From: Ophiura sarsii
Taxonomy: Eukaryota > Echinodermata > Ophiuroidea > Amphilepidida > Ophiuridae
Assembly: GCA_035610835.1 (NCBI GenBank)
Contig: CM069448.1
Coordinates: 34,109,652-34,173,651, forward strand
Length of the DNA: 64,000 nt
Direction: 5' to 3'
The first letter of the stretch is position 1; each line of letters starts with the position of its first letter. Below, in pieces: positions 11,703 to 22,255 of the stretch. A program made the translations under genes and the position numbers. The notes beneath the pieces were generated by a model, which was not told the DNA's origin, did not search any database, and saw only the letters and a program-made list of their open reading frames with translations.

Positions 11703-12814
11703 CAATTTCCCACCTCAAATTTGACCAGTTTGTCTCCCCTGATAGTTTAATTCACAAAAACACGCCCAGGGAGTTCAGGTTAATGCTGTATTTTAATTTG
11801 TCCTTTTTACGTCATTAATTATTTTTCATGGCTTTTATGTTGTCAAGTGTTATGAGGCTTTCAGCATTTGTTTTCAAGTAGATATGGAATAAAAAGGGGG
11901 TTTAACTAAAGACACAATACATAAAGCTACAGCAAACAATATACTCAAAATATACTTGAAGAAAGTATGCTGCTAGGTTTCAAATCTTGACCCACTTTTT
12001 AGGGATGTTTTTCCTAAAAAATGGTTCATTACTGGGGTTTTTTTCTTCAATATTTGTTCGCAATTTGGGACACATGTTTAGGGTTTAGTTTACACGATAT
12101 GAGACCGAAGGGAGAAGCTCTGAAATATCCACCACCAATGTGATTACTTACCCCCATGAGCCCTCAAATTAACGTTCCCTTTCCCCCACACAGATCTGGT
12201 ATTCAACAATAAATCAATTTCAATTCTGGATGATTGATAGTGACGGGCCACCCAAAGCTGAGATTGGACAGTTATTATTACACCCACAATCTTAGAAAAT
12301 ATTGTTTAAACACTTTATATGCCTAATGTTAAGTCATCCCCCTTTCCCCTGATCAATGTTGAGTCACCCAACTTACCAACCATCAGCCTGTGCCCTAGCA
12401 ACATTGATTGGTTAAGGGGGTATGTGGAAGGGGATCTTTCATGCTATCATAAAATTGGTATTTTCACATGACTCTAATAATGCATGCTGGGTAATTACAA
12501 GGTGCAAACAAGGGTCAGTGTTCGAACACATTTTCTATGATTGCAGCTGTCATTTGACTGTCAGTTCATAATTATTACAACATATACAGGGAAAATACCA
12601 CCAAGATTGATTCCTGGAGGTAAAATAGTCTGGCCTCTTCCTAATTGCTTGCAACACAATTTGTTAGCAAGGACGATGCATATTCTGGTGCCGTCCCAAC
12701 ACTAGAGCAGAGTCTCTGCTACCAAGGTTTAGAGATAGATATCAAATGCCTACCATGTCCCCCTGAGGGGAGTAAGGGAAGCACTTGTAAGACGTATAAC
12801 TCACTCCAACTTAC

Positions 12815-12905
12815 CAAATGCAAACAAAGCTAATCCGGCATAAAACAGGCTAGTAGAACTGGCGTAACCTATTATCACAAATGACGGGATTAAAGTAATC
12901 ATACC
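12815..12905 (-). CDS. MFSD10: MFSD10 exon 10 (residues 371-400 plus split Ala401)
   Basis: Encodes TM9 and the start of TM10: GMITLIPSFVIIGYASS followed by LFYAGLALFAF, parallel to human LLLLVPAFLLIGW and GLGLLLYSFAAA. The acceptor is TCACAG and the donor GTAAGT. Phase 0 in, phase 1 out. Confidence 0.92.
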
Positions 12906-12957
12906 CTGTGAATATGAGAAGAAGAAAGAACATTGAAGGAATTAATACATAAATTAC

Positions 12958-13068
12958 AGATGGGCATAATTCTGTAATTCCCTACACACCAACATCGGTA
13001 GTATGCGTCGTTCTTAAAATCACGCATTATGAATACCTGTGAAGGGTATAACAAAATAACTCCTACAG
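12958..13068. repeat. Dispersed repeat, copy A
   Basis: About 110 bp from GGCATAATTCTGT to GGGTATAACAAAATAACTCC, including ATGAATACCTGTGA-type sequence. It is shared with 40645-40765. The ends are weakly inverted. Confidence 0.6.
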
Positions 13069-14050
13069 ATGCAACAACATTATAAAGGGCTGCATTCTTG
13101 TACGCATTTAAACACGATTTTAAGCTAAACACGTTTTTAACTTTGACGTAATCGTTTAACTAGACGCAATTCTCGAATATATGTTTAACTTAAACACGGT
13201 TCTAACTGTTGAAAATGTTCTAACTTTAAACATGGGTATGGGGTAGATTAACTCACATTTAACTAAAATTTTGCCCAATTAGTGCACATCGTAATTTGCT
13301 TTTCGCAACGCCATGGCACATATGTTGGGTACATTTCGAGTTGAACAATTTAGCTGCAAAATCGATGTACATAGATGTATTCCTTTGATTTCACAGTAAC
13401 CCATCTGAATAGATGATTATTGAATAAACCCCACGGGATTGTTCATTGACTGTAAAAAGTGCAGAAATGCAATGTCCAGCGTCAACAACTTTTTGGGATT
13501 TTCAATGTGTTTAAAAATGTGTTTTGTTAAATGTCCTGTCTGAGTTTAGTTAGCGACATTTTTAGTCTAAAACCGTATTTAGTACAATAATACGGCCTGA
13601 TATGTTCGACCAGTTGAAAGAATATAATGGCTTCATTTTTACAGTACAAGTAGATTTTCCCCTAAGGTGATGAAGAACAACACCACACCCTATTTTATAA
13701 GGATTACTAACCCTTCATTTCTAATATTTTGAAAACCTTCCCAAAAATTACAATACAAATCTTGTTTCTTCATCAAAATATTATCAAAAAAACCATCTGA
13801 CCCACCCCTACTCTATGGTATAGGTTACATTCAATGGCAAGTGTGTGGTTTTTTTTTTAATAAGGTAGTCAAACTGAAGCTGCATGCTTTATCCTGGTGT
13901 GCATATTTTGTTCTGTTACAAAAAATACTCCAAAGTTCTGTGACAGATTTATAACAAAAGGTTTCATTCAGGGTGCTTCAAACTGGGCCAATTGTCCAGG
14001 CACGAGCAGATTCTTACAAATAATTAACTCCACTATTATGATGTTCTTAC

Positions 14051-14103
14051 CATGACGGCCATTTTCTTTTCTTTGCCTGGTTTAATTCTTCTTACAAAAC
14101 CAC
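14051..14103 (-). CDS. MFSD10: MFSD10 exon 9 (residues 353-370)
   Basis: A 53-nt exon encoding GFVRRIKPGKEKKMAVM. This is the basic cytoplasmic loop between TM8 and TM9; human has GAYARRIHPGGEVAAVK. The acceptor is ATTCAG and the donor GTAAGA. Phase 1 in, phase 0 out. Confidence 0.92.
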
Positions 14104-14901
14104 CTGAATCCAAAAGAAATACAAAGACAGAATGCAATCAATTTCAGTCAAGTAATGAAATTAATGAATATGAGTGAATAGCCGAAAAGGACAAACTTCT
14201 TCTGTATATTTAAAGGTGGATGTCCTGATCACATTAAAACAATTTTGCACATCAACATATTTTCATATCATAAGAAACCACACATTTTCTCATTATCTCT
14301 GTAAAATGTTTGGCGCAACGTATGTTCCAGTTAGATGTTGTAGGCCAAAGTGCAGTGAATTAATGCCAAAGGTGGAACCACCTGGCCAATTTGTGTACTA
14401 CTCAATGGGCAAATTTCATGTCACCTTGCACATCTAAAATAAGAACCACTGGAGTAACGCAATTCAAACTTTGGAATATGACTATTTTAAGGATGACTCT
14501 TCATGAACAATAGAAAACATCGAGTTGAAAATCGGGCCAGCAATCAGAACACCTACCTTTAATATTATAAAAAGAACATATGCTGCCATTTTTATGATCC
14601 ATATTATAGTTCAGTCAGTTCAAAATTGGCAAGCCTCCGCACAGCAATACAGAAGAGCGTGGGTGCGATCAAGGCTCGCATTATGCAACAGGGCCCACCA
14701 TGCAACATATGGTGGGACACCTGATTTGGTCACATGGTGTTTTTTGTTCTGTCCTCGATGAAGATGCTTCATATAAGCGAACTTTTTAGTTTCAAGCAGA
14801 AAAAAGTAATATTCTGACAATTTGGGTAAAATCTAAACAGATTCTAGGGTTGGTTTCTGAGGGCAACAACAATTTTTGTTGGGCCAATCATAGCTTCTTA
14901 C

Positions 14902-14957
14902 CTTGTACTAACGCCATTATTACCCCCATAAATACAAACATTCTGCCTTGCTGTATA
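14902..14957 (-). CDS. MFSD10: MFSD10 exon 8 (residues 334-352 plus split Gly353)
   Basis: A 56-nt exon encoding IQQGRMFVFMGVIMALVQ (human LQQGKMFFLIGLTMATIQ), part of TM8. The acceptor is TTTGCAG and the donor GTAAGA. Phase 2 in, phase 1 out. About 30 nt of this exon is duplicated in the upstream intron at 15038-15067. Confidence 0.92.
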
Positions 14958-15037
14958 CTGCAAATACGAAAAACAGAACAGAAAATGATTGGATTGTAAG
15001 CTTTAAAACATCAAAGGGGGAATATATTAGTGATTTT

Positions 15038-15067
15038 TACCCCCCATAAATACAAACATTCTGCCTT
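15038..15067 (-). repeat. Partial duplication of MFSD10 exon 8
   Basis: Thirty nucleotides repeat 14921-14949 inside exon 8, with one extra C. The copy lies 80 nt upstream of the exon on the sense (minus) strand, within intron 7. Confidence 0.85.
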
Positions 15068-15208
15068 ACAAAGAGGATCATCGCCATTCTGATGAAACCT
15101 ACGATGTATGAGGATGTAATATCAATATGTGAGTATTCATTTATTGGTTTCAACAAACATGGTGTTTACTTTGATAACCATTCAGGTCGGTATTGCACAA
15201 TACTATTA

Positions 15209-15344
15209 GTTATCCACTGTTTGATAACGCAATACGGGAAGATACCTATGGTTGGGTGCCATATCACATGAGGCCGGAGGCCGAATGTGATATGGCACCC
15301 AACCATAGGTATCGACCGTATTGCGTTATCAAACAGGGGATAAC
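15209..15344. repeat. 136-bp near-perfect palindrome
   Basis: The arms run from GTTATCCACTGTTTGATAAC through CCTATGGTTGGGTGCCATAT to a short GAGGCCGGAGGCCGA centre, then back in inverted form. It abuts the left end of the foldback element 15349-17003 and shares with it the word AACGCAATACG. Confidence 0.88.
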
Positions 15345-15348
15345 GAAT

Positions 15349-17003
15349 TTATCACTTAGGTAATCTCCAATATATCCTGTTCATGTATGTGCTACCAGGA
15401 CGATATATCCTGTATTGCGTTGTTGGCAGATTGCTACCAGGACGATATATCCTGTATTGCGTTGTTGGCAGAATAACAGCTCTGATTGGTTAAATAGAGA
15501 TTTCATTTTCAGGGGTTGGTGGTAGTGGTGATGGGTGGATAGGGTAGCGGTAGATTTTGGATTATGGGTTGGAATGGGGGTTAACATGCCTTTTTGGTGG
15601 TTCCAGTGTAATGTTGGTGGTTCCCAGTGTTTTGGGCTCCATGTTGTTTAAGTGTTCAAAAAATATATGTTGGGAGGGGGTATATGGTGAATAAGGAGGG
15701 GGTTGAAAAGTTCTCTTTTTTGGTGGTTCCTAGTGTTATTTTGGTGGTTCCCAGTGTTTGGGGTTCCAAGTTGTTTAAGTGTGTGTTTTTTTGTGGTTCC
15801 CAGTGTTTCGGGTTCCGAGTTGTTTAAGTACCCAATAACATAGTCTTGGGTTGTGCTAGGATGTGGTGTATTAGGAGGTTGGGTTGAATAAATTATATTT
15901 GGTATTGCGTAGTAGCTTCTGATTGGATTAATCAAGTTTTTGATTGATCCATTATCATTTGAGGGGTTAAAACCATAAGATTTTTTAGGGGTTGGCATTT
16001 GTGGATGGGTACACATGTGGTTATTGGTGTTGGGTTATGGAAGGGCGGTAGGAGATGGAGGATTGACAAATATTATATTTTGGTGGATCCCAGTGTCATT
16101 TTGGTTGTTCCCAATGTCTCAAACACTAGGAACCACCAAGATGTCACTGGGAACCATCACAAAATGCTATTTTGTCAACAACCCCCTTTTTATTCACCAC
16201 AACCCCCCCCCCCCCCCCCCCATATATATATTGATTAAGCACTTAAACAACTCGGAACCCAAAACACTGAGAACCACCAAAATGGGCCATTTTGACAATC
16301 TATCCCCTCCTCATTCACCACATCCCAGCCCAATCCAACAAATATATTTATTGAGCACTTACACAACTTGGAACCCAAAACACTGGGAACCACCAAAATA
16401 ACATGGGAACCACCTAAAAACATGTTGTCAACCCATCCCTTCCTTATTCACTATCGACCCTAGCACAACTCCTAACATATATTTATTGAGCACTTAAACA
16501 TCCTGGAACCCAAAACACTGGGAACCCCCAACAAGACACTGGGAACCACCAAAACAAGGCCATTTTGTCAACTCACCCCCTTCCTTATTCACCACACCCC
16601 AGCCCAACCCCCCTAAACATATTTATTGAGCACTAAAAACATATCAGAACCCAAAACACTGGGAACCACCAAAATGACAACTGGAACCACCAAAAAGACA
16701 GGTCAACCCCCACATCCCCTACCCCCACCCCCTTCCCCTCGCACCCATGATAACCCAACACCTACGGCCACCCTATCCATCACCACCACCACCACCAACC
16801 CCTAAAAATGATAATGGATCAACCCAAATCTTTTATTTAACCAATCAGAGCTGTTATTCAACCAACAACGCAATACCAAATATATTGCGTTGTTGGAACA
16901 GCTGATTACAACGCAATACGCTTATATATTGCATGGTTGCTAAATGGCTATGTACCAATCAGATTACAGCATTTGTATCTATTTATAGCTACTAAGTGAT
17001 AAA
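15349..17003. mobile_element. Foldback element with inverted internal minisatellite
   Basis: The outer ends share TTTATCACTTAG/CTAAGTGATAAA. Inside lie inverted arms of about 130 bp containing ATTGCGTTGTTGG, AATAACAGCTCTGATTGGTT and AGGGGTTGGTGGT. The core is a minisatellite with a unit of about 115-140 bp containing GGTGGTTCCCAGTGTTTTGG. The units read one way from about 15590 to 16118 and the opposite way from 16118 to 16700, so the whole is a near palindrome. No transposase ORF was seen. It lies in MFSD10 intron 7. Confidence 0.8.
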
Positions 17004-17005
17004 AG

Positions 17006-17402
17006 TTAGACCCGGTCTAAATAAAGAATAGCCCTTCTGGAAGGACTATTTTATTCCTTTATAGCCCATGTGGACCACTCTATTCCTTTATATTCCTTGT
17101 GTAGGCCTTCCACAGCATTTAGGTGAATCTCTCCCAGCCAGGGGGATTCGCTGGAAGATTCACCTTAATGGGGTCAAAGGTCACATAGGGGTCATTGGAG
17201 GTCAATCTGTGTACACCCTATGAGTCATCTCAAATCCCCTTACCCAAATATTATCATCACCAAGTTTAGTTTAGGGCCCTACAATTTTGACAAAATGGAT
17301 TTGAAGGTCATCTAGGGGTCTATTAATTATGCAGAGAGAGCTAATCTAAGCATAGAAACATTCTTTCTTGGAGGACTATTCTGTATTTAGACCCGGGTCT
17401 AA
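17006..17402. mobile_element. MITE with TTAGACCCGGGTCTAAAT ends
   Basis: The left end TTAGACCCGGTCTAAATAAA with GAATAG inside is inverted at the right end (CTATTCTGTATTTAGACCCG). Its interior carries the dispersed TGACC-rich module with a DR1-like site at 17171-17183. It abuts the foldback element on its left. Confidence 0.75.
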
Positions 17403-17448
17403 GTTATTTTGTGCATATCAACCTGAGTGCACTTAAAGCATGTCTTAC

Positions 17449-17560
17449 CTTGTATACTGGAATCTTTTATGCACAAGGAATGTGAGAGTAAACTCTAGAC
17501 CGGAAAACACAAATAGATAGAGGAAATAGGTGAAGCCTAGTAGACGCAATGTATGTAAAT
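17449..17560 (-). CDS. MFSD10: MFSD10 exon 7 (residues 297-333 plus split Ser334)
   Basis: Encodes TM7, with LGFTYFLYLFVFSGLEFTLT matching human LGLVYFLYLFLFSGLEYTLS, then HKRFQYT. The acceptor is GTTACAG and the donor GTAAGA. Phase 1 in, phase 2 out. Confidence 0.95.
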
Positions 17561-17663
17561 CTGTAACGTAGAGGATATCAAGAAAAGTCAATAAAACAGT
17601 CAGTGGTGCCACACTTTTGGCATAAAAACAAAACTGGTTTAAGTAGCATTATGAGTGTCAAAA

Positions 17664-17780
17664 TAGCAGGTCGTCCACCATCGCCGTCCACTAACTACCA
17701 ATTGGTTTTAAACCCCGCTATTGAGTCGTCGTCCACCACCGCCTGACGGCGATGGTGGTCAGGCTCAATAGCGAAGCCAT
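17664..17780. repeat. Hairpin repeat
   Basis: The segments CGCTATTGAGTC... and ...GGCTCAATAGCG are inverted around CACCACCGCCTGACGGCGATGGTGG, with a further direct copy of GTCCACCATCGCCG at the left. MITE-like, in intron 6 of MFSD10. Confidence 0.6.
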
Positions 17781-18000
17781 CAACAGTGCCTCCCCCAATT
17801 GTTATTGAGGCTGATGAAAGGCAAGCGATTTGCTATCAGAAAGCTCCCCCAGAGGTAAGCTTATTTCCAGTTGTGAGTAAAAATAATCTCCAAAATAGGA
17901 CTTTGCTTTATTCATCTGAAGTATGATCATGACATCAGACCATATTCCAGTGAACGTAACTTATCATTGGGTACTGTAAAGTTGAAATGTTAACGCTATA

Positions 18001-18668
18001 CAGGGTGAATCAAAAAACATTGTGCACGATTTGAAACGGCCATTTGACCTTGATGCGCGCATTGAACCATGGATTTGTTGTTGTCAATTGTCAATCTAGT
18101 TTATCCTCCCAAAACATGAAAGTAATCGACTGAAAAATAAGCAAACTGTGGCAAGTTTTGTAAACTGACCACATTTTTTGCCATTCCTATGGAATTTACA
18201 CAGTTAACACATGAACATTACTGCAGCATGATGGCATGGAGTAAGAGTGAGAAAGCACCATCATCCTAAACAAAGGAGGCTGTGTCATTCTAAGTACTCT
18301 ATAACAAATTATGCTTGTATTCAGATTGGCCTTTTCATTTGACAACTCGGTATCAGACGATTAACTAGTTATCCCAGAGTGAAAGAATGATTTTTCAGGA
18401 ACATTTTGACAATTAATGTCAGTGATAATGACCATTTAGCAAAACCAATTTTACTGTGTGTAAATCCTGTAGGAATGGCGAAAAACGTGGTCAGTTTACA
18501 AAACTTGCCACAGTTTGCGTATTCTTCAGTTGATTACTTTCATTTTTTTGGGAGGATAAACTAGATTAACAACGCTTTACACTGACAACAACAAATTCAT
18601 GGTTCAATGCACGCATCAAGGCCAAATGGCCGTTTCAAGTCGTGCACAATGTTTTTTGATTCACCCTG
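18001..18668. mobile_element. Mariner-type MITE with about 190-bp TIRs
   Basis: Begins CAGGGTGAATCAAAAAACAT and ends with its complement, flanked by TA on both sides. The inversion extends inward nearly 200 bp (GTGCACGA, CGGCCATTTG, GGTTCAATGC, AAACTTGCCACAGTTTGC). Non-coding. A Tc1/mariner-mobilised MITE is the natural reading. Confidence 0.88.
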
Positions 18669-19021
18669 TATATACATGTTGGCACTTTTCACAATCAAAT
18701 CAGCTACCAAAAAAAATTAAAACATGCAAATGTCTTTCTTTTGCGTATATATCTACCTGATGTGATGAAGCTACAAATCACAAATTTAAAAACACACAAA
18801 ATAGTTAAAAATCGGCAAAGTGGGAAAAATTAATCGTACAGAAATTACAACTTTTACAGTATATGACTACTCTTGTGCGCTGGTGTTTATGTACTTGTAT
18901 GATCAAAATCAAATTCCTGTATTGGCAATAGACATTGTCTATCACTGGAATATACACTGACATCATGCTCATACCGTAGGAAGAATATAGTATGCTTATT
19001 GCCCATTGAAATGTGAATTTC

Positions 19022-20612
19022 AGTGTCCCCCTCACTGATATTTTGAATAGTTCATTTAAGGATGGTAAGGTTCCTGATCAATGGAAAAAGGCCATGTGGT
19101 CCCCATTCCGAAACAAAATCCACCTACTATTGATAAACTAAGACCTGTGTCTCTGACTTCTGTGTTTGCAAAAATTGCTGAAGAATTTGTTACCAGTTGG
19201 GTTTTGAATGATGTGGAGCATAAGATCGATAAAAGGCAATTTGGTAATGTTAAAGGTGTCTCAACCGCACATTATTTGGTTAGCCTAATTCACTATCTGC
19301 ACCAGGGGGCTGATATAAGTCGCAATATGGGAACGGTAGTCCTTACGGATTTTTCCAAGGCTTTCGATTTGGTTGACCATACAAATCTCATTGAAAAAAT
19401 GATTGCCATGGGAATCCGAAGGACTATCATTCCCTGGATTTGTGATTTCCTCCATAATCGTCAACAATGTGTAAGATACAATAATGCTCTGTCCGATTAT
19501 GTTACACTTCGTGGTGGGGTTCCTCAAGGCACCAAATTAGGCCCCATTGGTTTCCAAATCCTCATTAATGAAGCTGGTGAAAATGCAAACTCGAGAGTTT
19601 TAAAGTATGTTGATGACTTGACCTTTGCACATAATGTTACTTGTTCTGACTATCCTTCTAGACTACTGCAGGCTGATCTTGATGAATTTACCAAGTGGGC
19701 AAAGGATAATATGCTCAAGTTGAATCCCTCCAAGTGTCAGGCCCTTCATGTATATTTTGGCAAAACTCCACAGCAGTGTGATTTAAGAATCGGTACCGAT
19801 CCACTCCCCCGCGTTGATGAAGCCAAGGTTTTAGACCTGGTTCTCCAAAACGACCTTAAGTGGAACACACAGGTTGATAACATGCTTAAGAAAGCCAATA
19901 AAAGGTTGTTCATGCTGCGGACCCTCAAACGTTTTGGTTTTAGCAGCAAGGAGCTCTGTGTTGTATACGGTGGCTATGTAAGACCGATTCTTGAATACGC
20001 TGATGTAGTTTGGCACTCAACTATTTCTGTCAAACAATCAAAGGACTTGGAATCCATCCAAAAAAGGGCTTGTAGAACCATACTTGGGAAAACGTATAAG
20101 TCTTATGATGAAGCCTTGGGTAGTTGCCATTTTGACACCTTGTCTGGAAGAAGGGAGCAGCATTGTCGTAAATTTGCTGAAGGGCTTCCTAAAAATGAGA
20201 GGACAAAATCTCTCCTCCCTCCTACCAGACTGGAGTGTCATGACAGATCACTTCGTAATAGTGGCAACTTGACCCAATTTCATTGTAGGACTCAGCGTTT
20301 CCAAAATAGTCCTGTTCCCTATTTTGTCAATATTTTAAATGATTAGTTACCCATTATCTCTCTCTCACGACTGGTCGTGCAGCTATGTTCCATGATGTGT
20401 GGCATTTTGTTGTTTCTTAAATCGTGTACATTTTATCTTTAATATATCTTCATCTGTTCTGTTATTGTGATTCAATCCTACAAGTGCAATATTTTGATGT
20501 TATTAATGTGCATTTTTATATCGTAATTTTTATATCGTAATTTTAATAATGTATATTAGCATGTAATTTGGCCTGCGGGCCACGAAATGCTTCTGAATAA
20601 AATACCAATAAT
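19022..20612 (+). mobile_element. 5'-truncated non-LTR retrotransposon (jockey/CR1-like)
   Basis: A 1.6-kb remnant holding the reverse transcriptase part of ORF2 and a short 3' UTR ending in a simple AATAAAATACCAATAATG-like tail. The preceding frame readable from 19022 (LTDILNSSFKDGKVPDQWKKA) is family-typical but is joined to the main frame through a one-base deletion near 19095. The endonuclease domain and ORF1 are absent. It is antisense to MFSD10, in intron 6. Confidence 0.9.
19081..20346 (+). CDS. Reverse transcriptase ORF of a non-LTR element, partial
   Basis: A 421-codon uninterrupted frame. RT motifs in order: HVVPIPK and LRPVSLTSVFAKIAE (residues 20-34), motif A LTDFSKAFDLVDH with Asp90, motif B RGGVPQGTKLGP (144-155), and motif C KYVDD with Asp178 and Asp179. 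The thumb and C-terminal part include RPILEYADVVWHS and LESIQKRACRTILG. All three catalytic aspartates are intact, although the element is 5' truncated and frameshifted upstream of the first methionine, which is therefore not a native start. YVDD replaces the commoner YADD. The clade is near jockey/CR1-type but was not resolved. Confidence 0.9.
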   Translation: MEKGHVVPIPKQNPPTIDKLRPVSLTSVFAKIAEEFVTSWVLNDVEHKIDKRQFGNVKGVSTAHYLVSLIHYLHQGADISRNMGTVVLTDFSKAFDLVDHTNLIEKMIAMGIRRTIIPWICDFLHNRQQCVRYNNALSDYVTLRGGVPQGTKLGPIGFQILINEAGENANSRVLKYVDDLTFAHNVTCSDYPSRLLQADLDEFTKWAKDNMLKLNPSKCQALHVYFGKTPQQCDLRIGTDPLPRVDEAKVLDLVLQNDLKWNTQVDNMLKKANKRLFMLRTLKRFGFSSKELCVVYGGYVRPILEYADVVWHSTISVKQSKDLESIQKRACRTILGKTYKSYDEALGSCHFDTLSGRREQHCRKFAEGLPKNERTKSLLPPTRLECHDRSLRNSGNLTQFHCRTQRFQNSPVPYFVNILND

Positions 20613-20849
20613 GAATTTGGAAACTTTAACTGAACTGTAAAAGTGTTCATTTCGTGCATTTTTTGTTTGCGCTTTACCCATTTTGAAAATTGTCCTTGAT
20701 TTAAATTTGCCATTTGAAAATGCATAACATATGTTTATACACACCACAAATGTAATAACATGTTTCATTTTTTAAATGCAAGTATAGCTGCTTCAAGTGA
20801 CAAAAGCATGGAAACTAATGTTGCCTGAAAACTACCACATTTACAGCAC

Positions 20850-20905
20850 CCCTCCCTTGTGTAACAGTATCTCTCCCTTGTGTTACAGTATCTCTCCCTT
20901 ATGAC
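20850..20905. repeat. 21-bp tandem repeat beside MFSD10 exon 6
   Basis: About 2.7 copies of a unit like CTCTCCCTTGTGTTACAGTAT. It lies immediately intronic of the exon 6 donor (minus strand). Confidence 0.8.
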
Positions 20906-20918
20906 ACTTTCTTCCTAC

Positions 20919-21015
20919 CTTTTTGAGTTGTTTTCTTGACAGCTGAGAAGCAGAACAGAGACACAGGGTTGATCAAATTCTGGGCATCTTTGAAGGAACT
21001 GCCAAAGGATTGCGC
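20919..21015 (-). CDS. MFSD10: MFSD10 exon 6 (residues 265-296 plus split Asp297)
   Basis: Encodes the central cytoplasmic loop, with FKDAQNLINPVSLFCFSAVKK aligning to the human FRDAADLLSPLALLRFSAV segment. The acceptor is TTCCAG and the donor GTAGGA. Phase 0 in, phase 1 out. A 21-bp imperfect tandem repeat lies in the intron just past the donor. Confidence 0.92.
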
Positions 21016-21547
21016 CTGGAATGGGAAATGAAAGCATTTGATTCTGATAGACATTGAGATCAGTTTTCATATCAGTTCATATTCATTGACAGGTTCAGAT
21101 CATTTTCATCACCCAGATGATTTGTAGGCTATTCTAATCTACCTCATTTCTTTGATAGTACAAACCAGTCCCTTCAGGTAGCCTTAATGTGTAGAATTAC
21201 AAAAATCAAGGAAAGCCCTCCTAACAATTAATATGCCCTTCAGGAGGCCATTCAGTAGGTCATTTTTAATATTTGACATACATTTTCTGTTATATGTCAA
21301 CACAGATAAATGTCATGTTAAAGATATTTGGCTTTTTCATTACAAAATTAAGCAAATCTGGCAATAAATTGGCTGATAATTGATGACGCAGCTTGAAAAT
21401 CAGAACATTTCAGTATTGCACATTATTCAAATAATGAACAAATAATGTAGTCCAGTAAGAGGTAGAAATTGTCCTGCATTAATCATTCATTGTTAGTGTG
21501 ATTTGAAAGTGACATTATTATGGTAGTGCTCAACCCTCAAAATGCTG

Positions 21548-21735
21548 TCCTTGTTTCAAGATGTGAAGTACTGCACAACGTGCCATTCGTGTGTGCGCCT
21601 TATTCCCTGAACAGCGTTGATGATGCGGTTCCTCACATCTTGGATATTAGTTGATGATGTCTCGAGACTTAACCCCAAAAGAAAAAGTATAATGGTCTAA
21701 GATCTGGGGTGCGAAGTGCGAGCAGGTCACTCCTT
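21548..21735 (-). pseudogene. Mariner/IS630-type transposase C-terminal remnant
   Basis: The minus strand encodes TPDLRPLYFFFWG, the family block SPDLTPLDFFLWG around the last catalytic Asp, then in shifted frame TNIQDVRNRIINAVQGIRR and WHVVQYF. This corresponds to the helix after the DDE domain. There are stops and frameshifts and nothing upstream of the block. It is sense-oriented with MFSD10, in its intron 5. Confidence 0.72.
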
Positions 21736-22063
21736 AGCATGGCGGACAAGAATATCAGGCATGCATGATAAACGATGTAATTTGTATTTTCAAGCTGTCT
21801 ACGTATAGCCGTAAAAACTCAGCGACTTTATGATTGATATTGCTGCTATTTGACTATGTGATAGCCAAGACATATCTCTAACATGATATTTACTTTACAT
21901 TACCAGTGATATGTGATTTGCTGTAAGGGTACAGTACTCTGCAAAAAGTGTTGCGTTTTTCTTTTAAATTCACCGTTTCTGTTTGGTCTCAATAAGCTGA
22001 AAGTGATTATACCGGCCAGAGAAAATAATAAAGCTTTTTTGTAAGAATAACTGATCCACTTAC

Positions 22064-22255
22064 CCTTTTTGTAGGTGGTAATGTTTCTTGCAAGTACAGA
22101 TATAGATATAATACATCTGAGACTGCTAGCAGTAACGCGAACAGTGCTGGCTGTACATAGAAAGCGCCCCCACTGGCTCCTGCTGACCTTGCAAATAAAG
22201 CCCCTATCATAGGACCGATGATGAAACCGACTGAGAATGCAATCCCAATCATGGC
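22064..22255 (-). CDS. MFSD10: MFSD10 exon 5 (residues 201-264)
   Basis: Largest internal exon, encoding TM5 (IGIAFSVGFIIGPMIGALF) and TM6 (FALLLAVSDVLYLYLYL) and ending in the QETLPPTKR loop; human has PETLPLEKR at the same place. The acceptor is TTTACAG and the donor GTAAGT; phase 0 on both sides. Confidence 0.96.

Noticed and set aside
15999..16401. Overlapping long frames of about 80-128 codons in the GGTGGTTCCCAGTG region
   Set aside because: These are translations of a minisatellite in several frames on both strands; low-complexity repeats, not genes.
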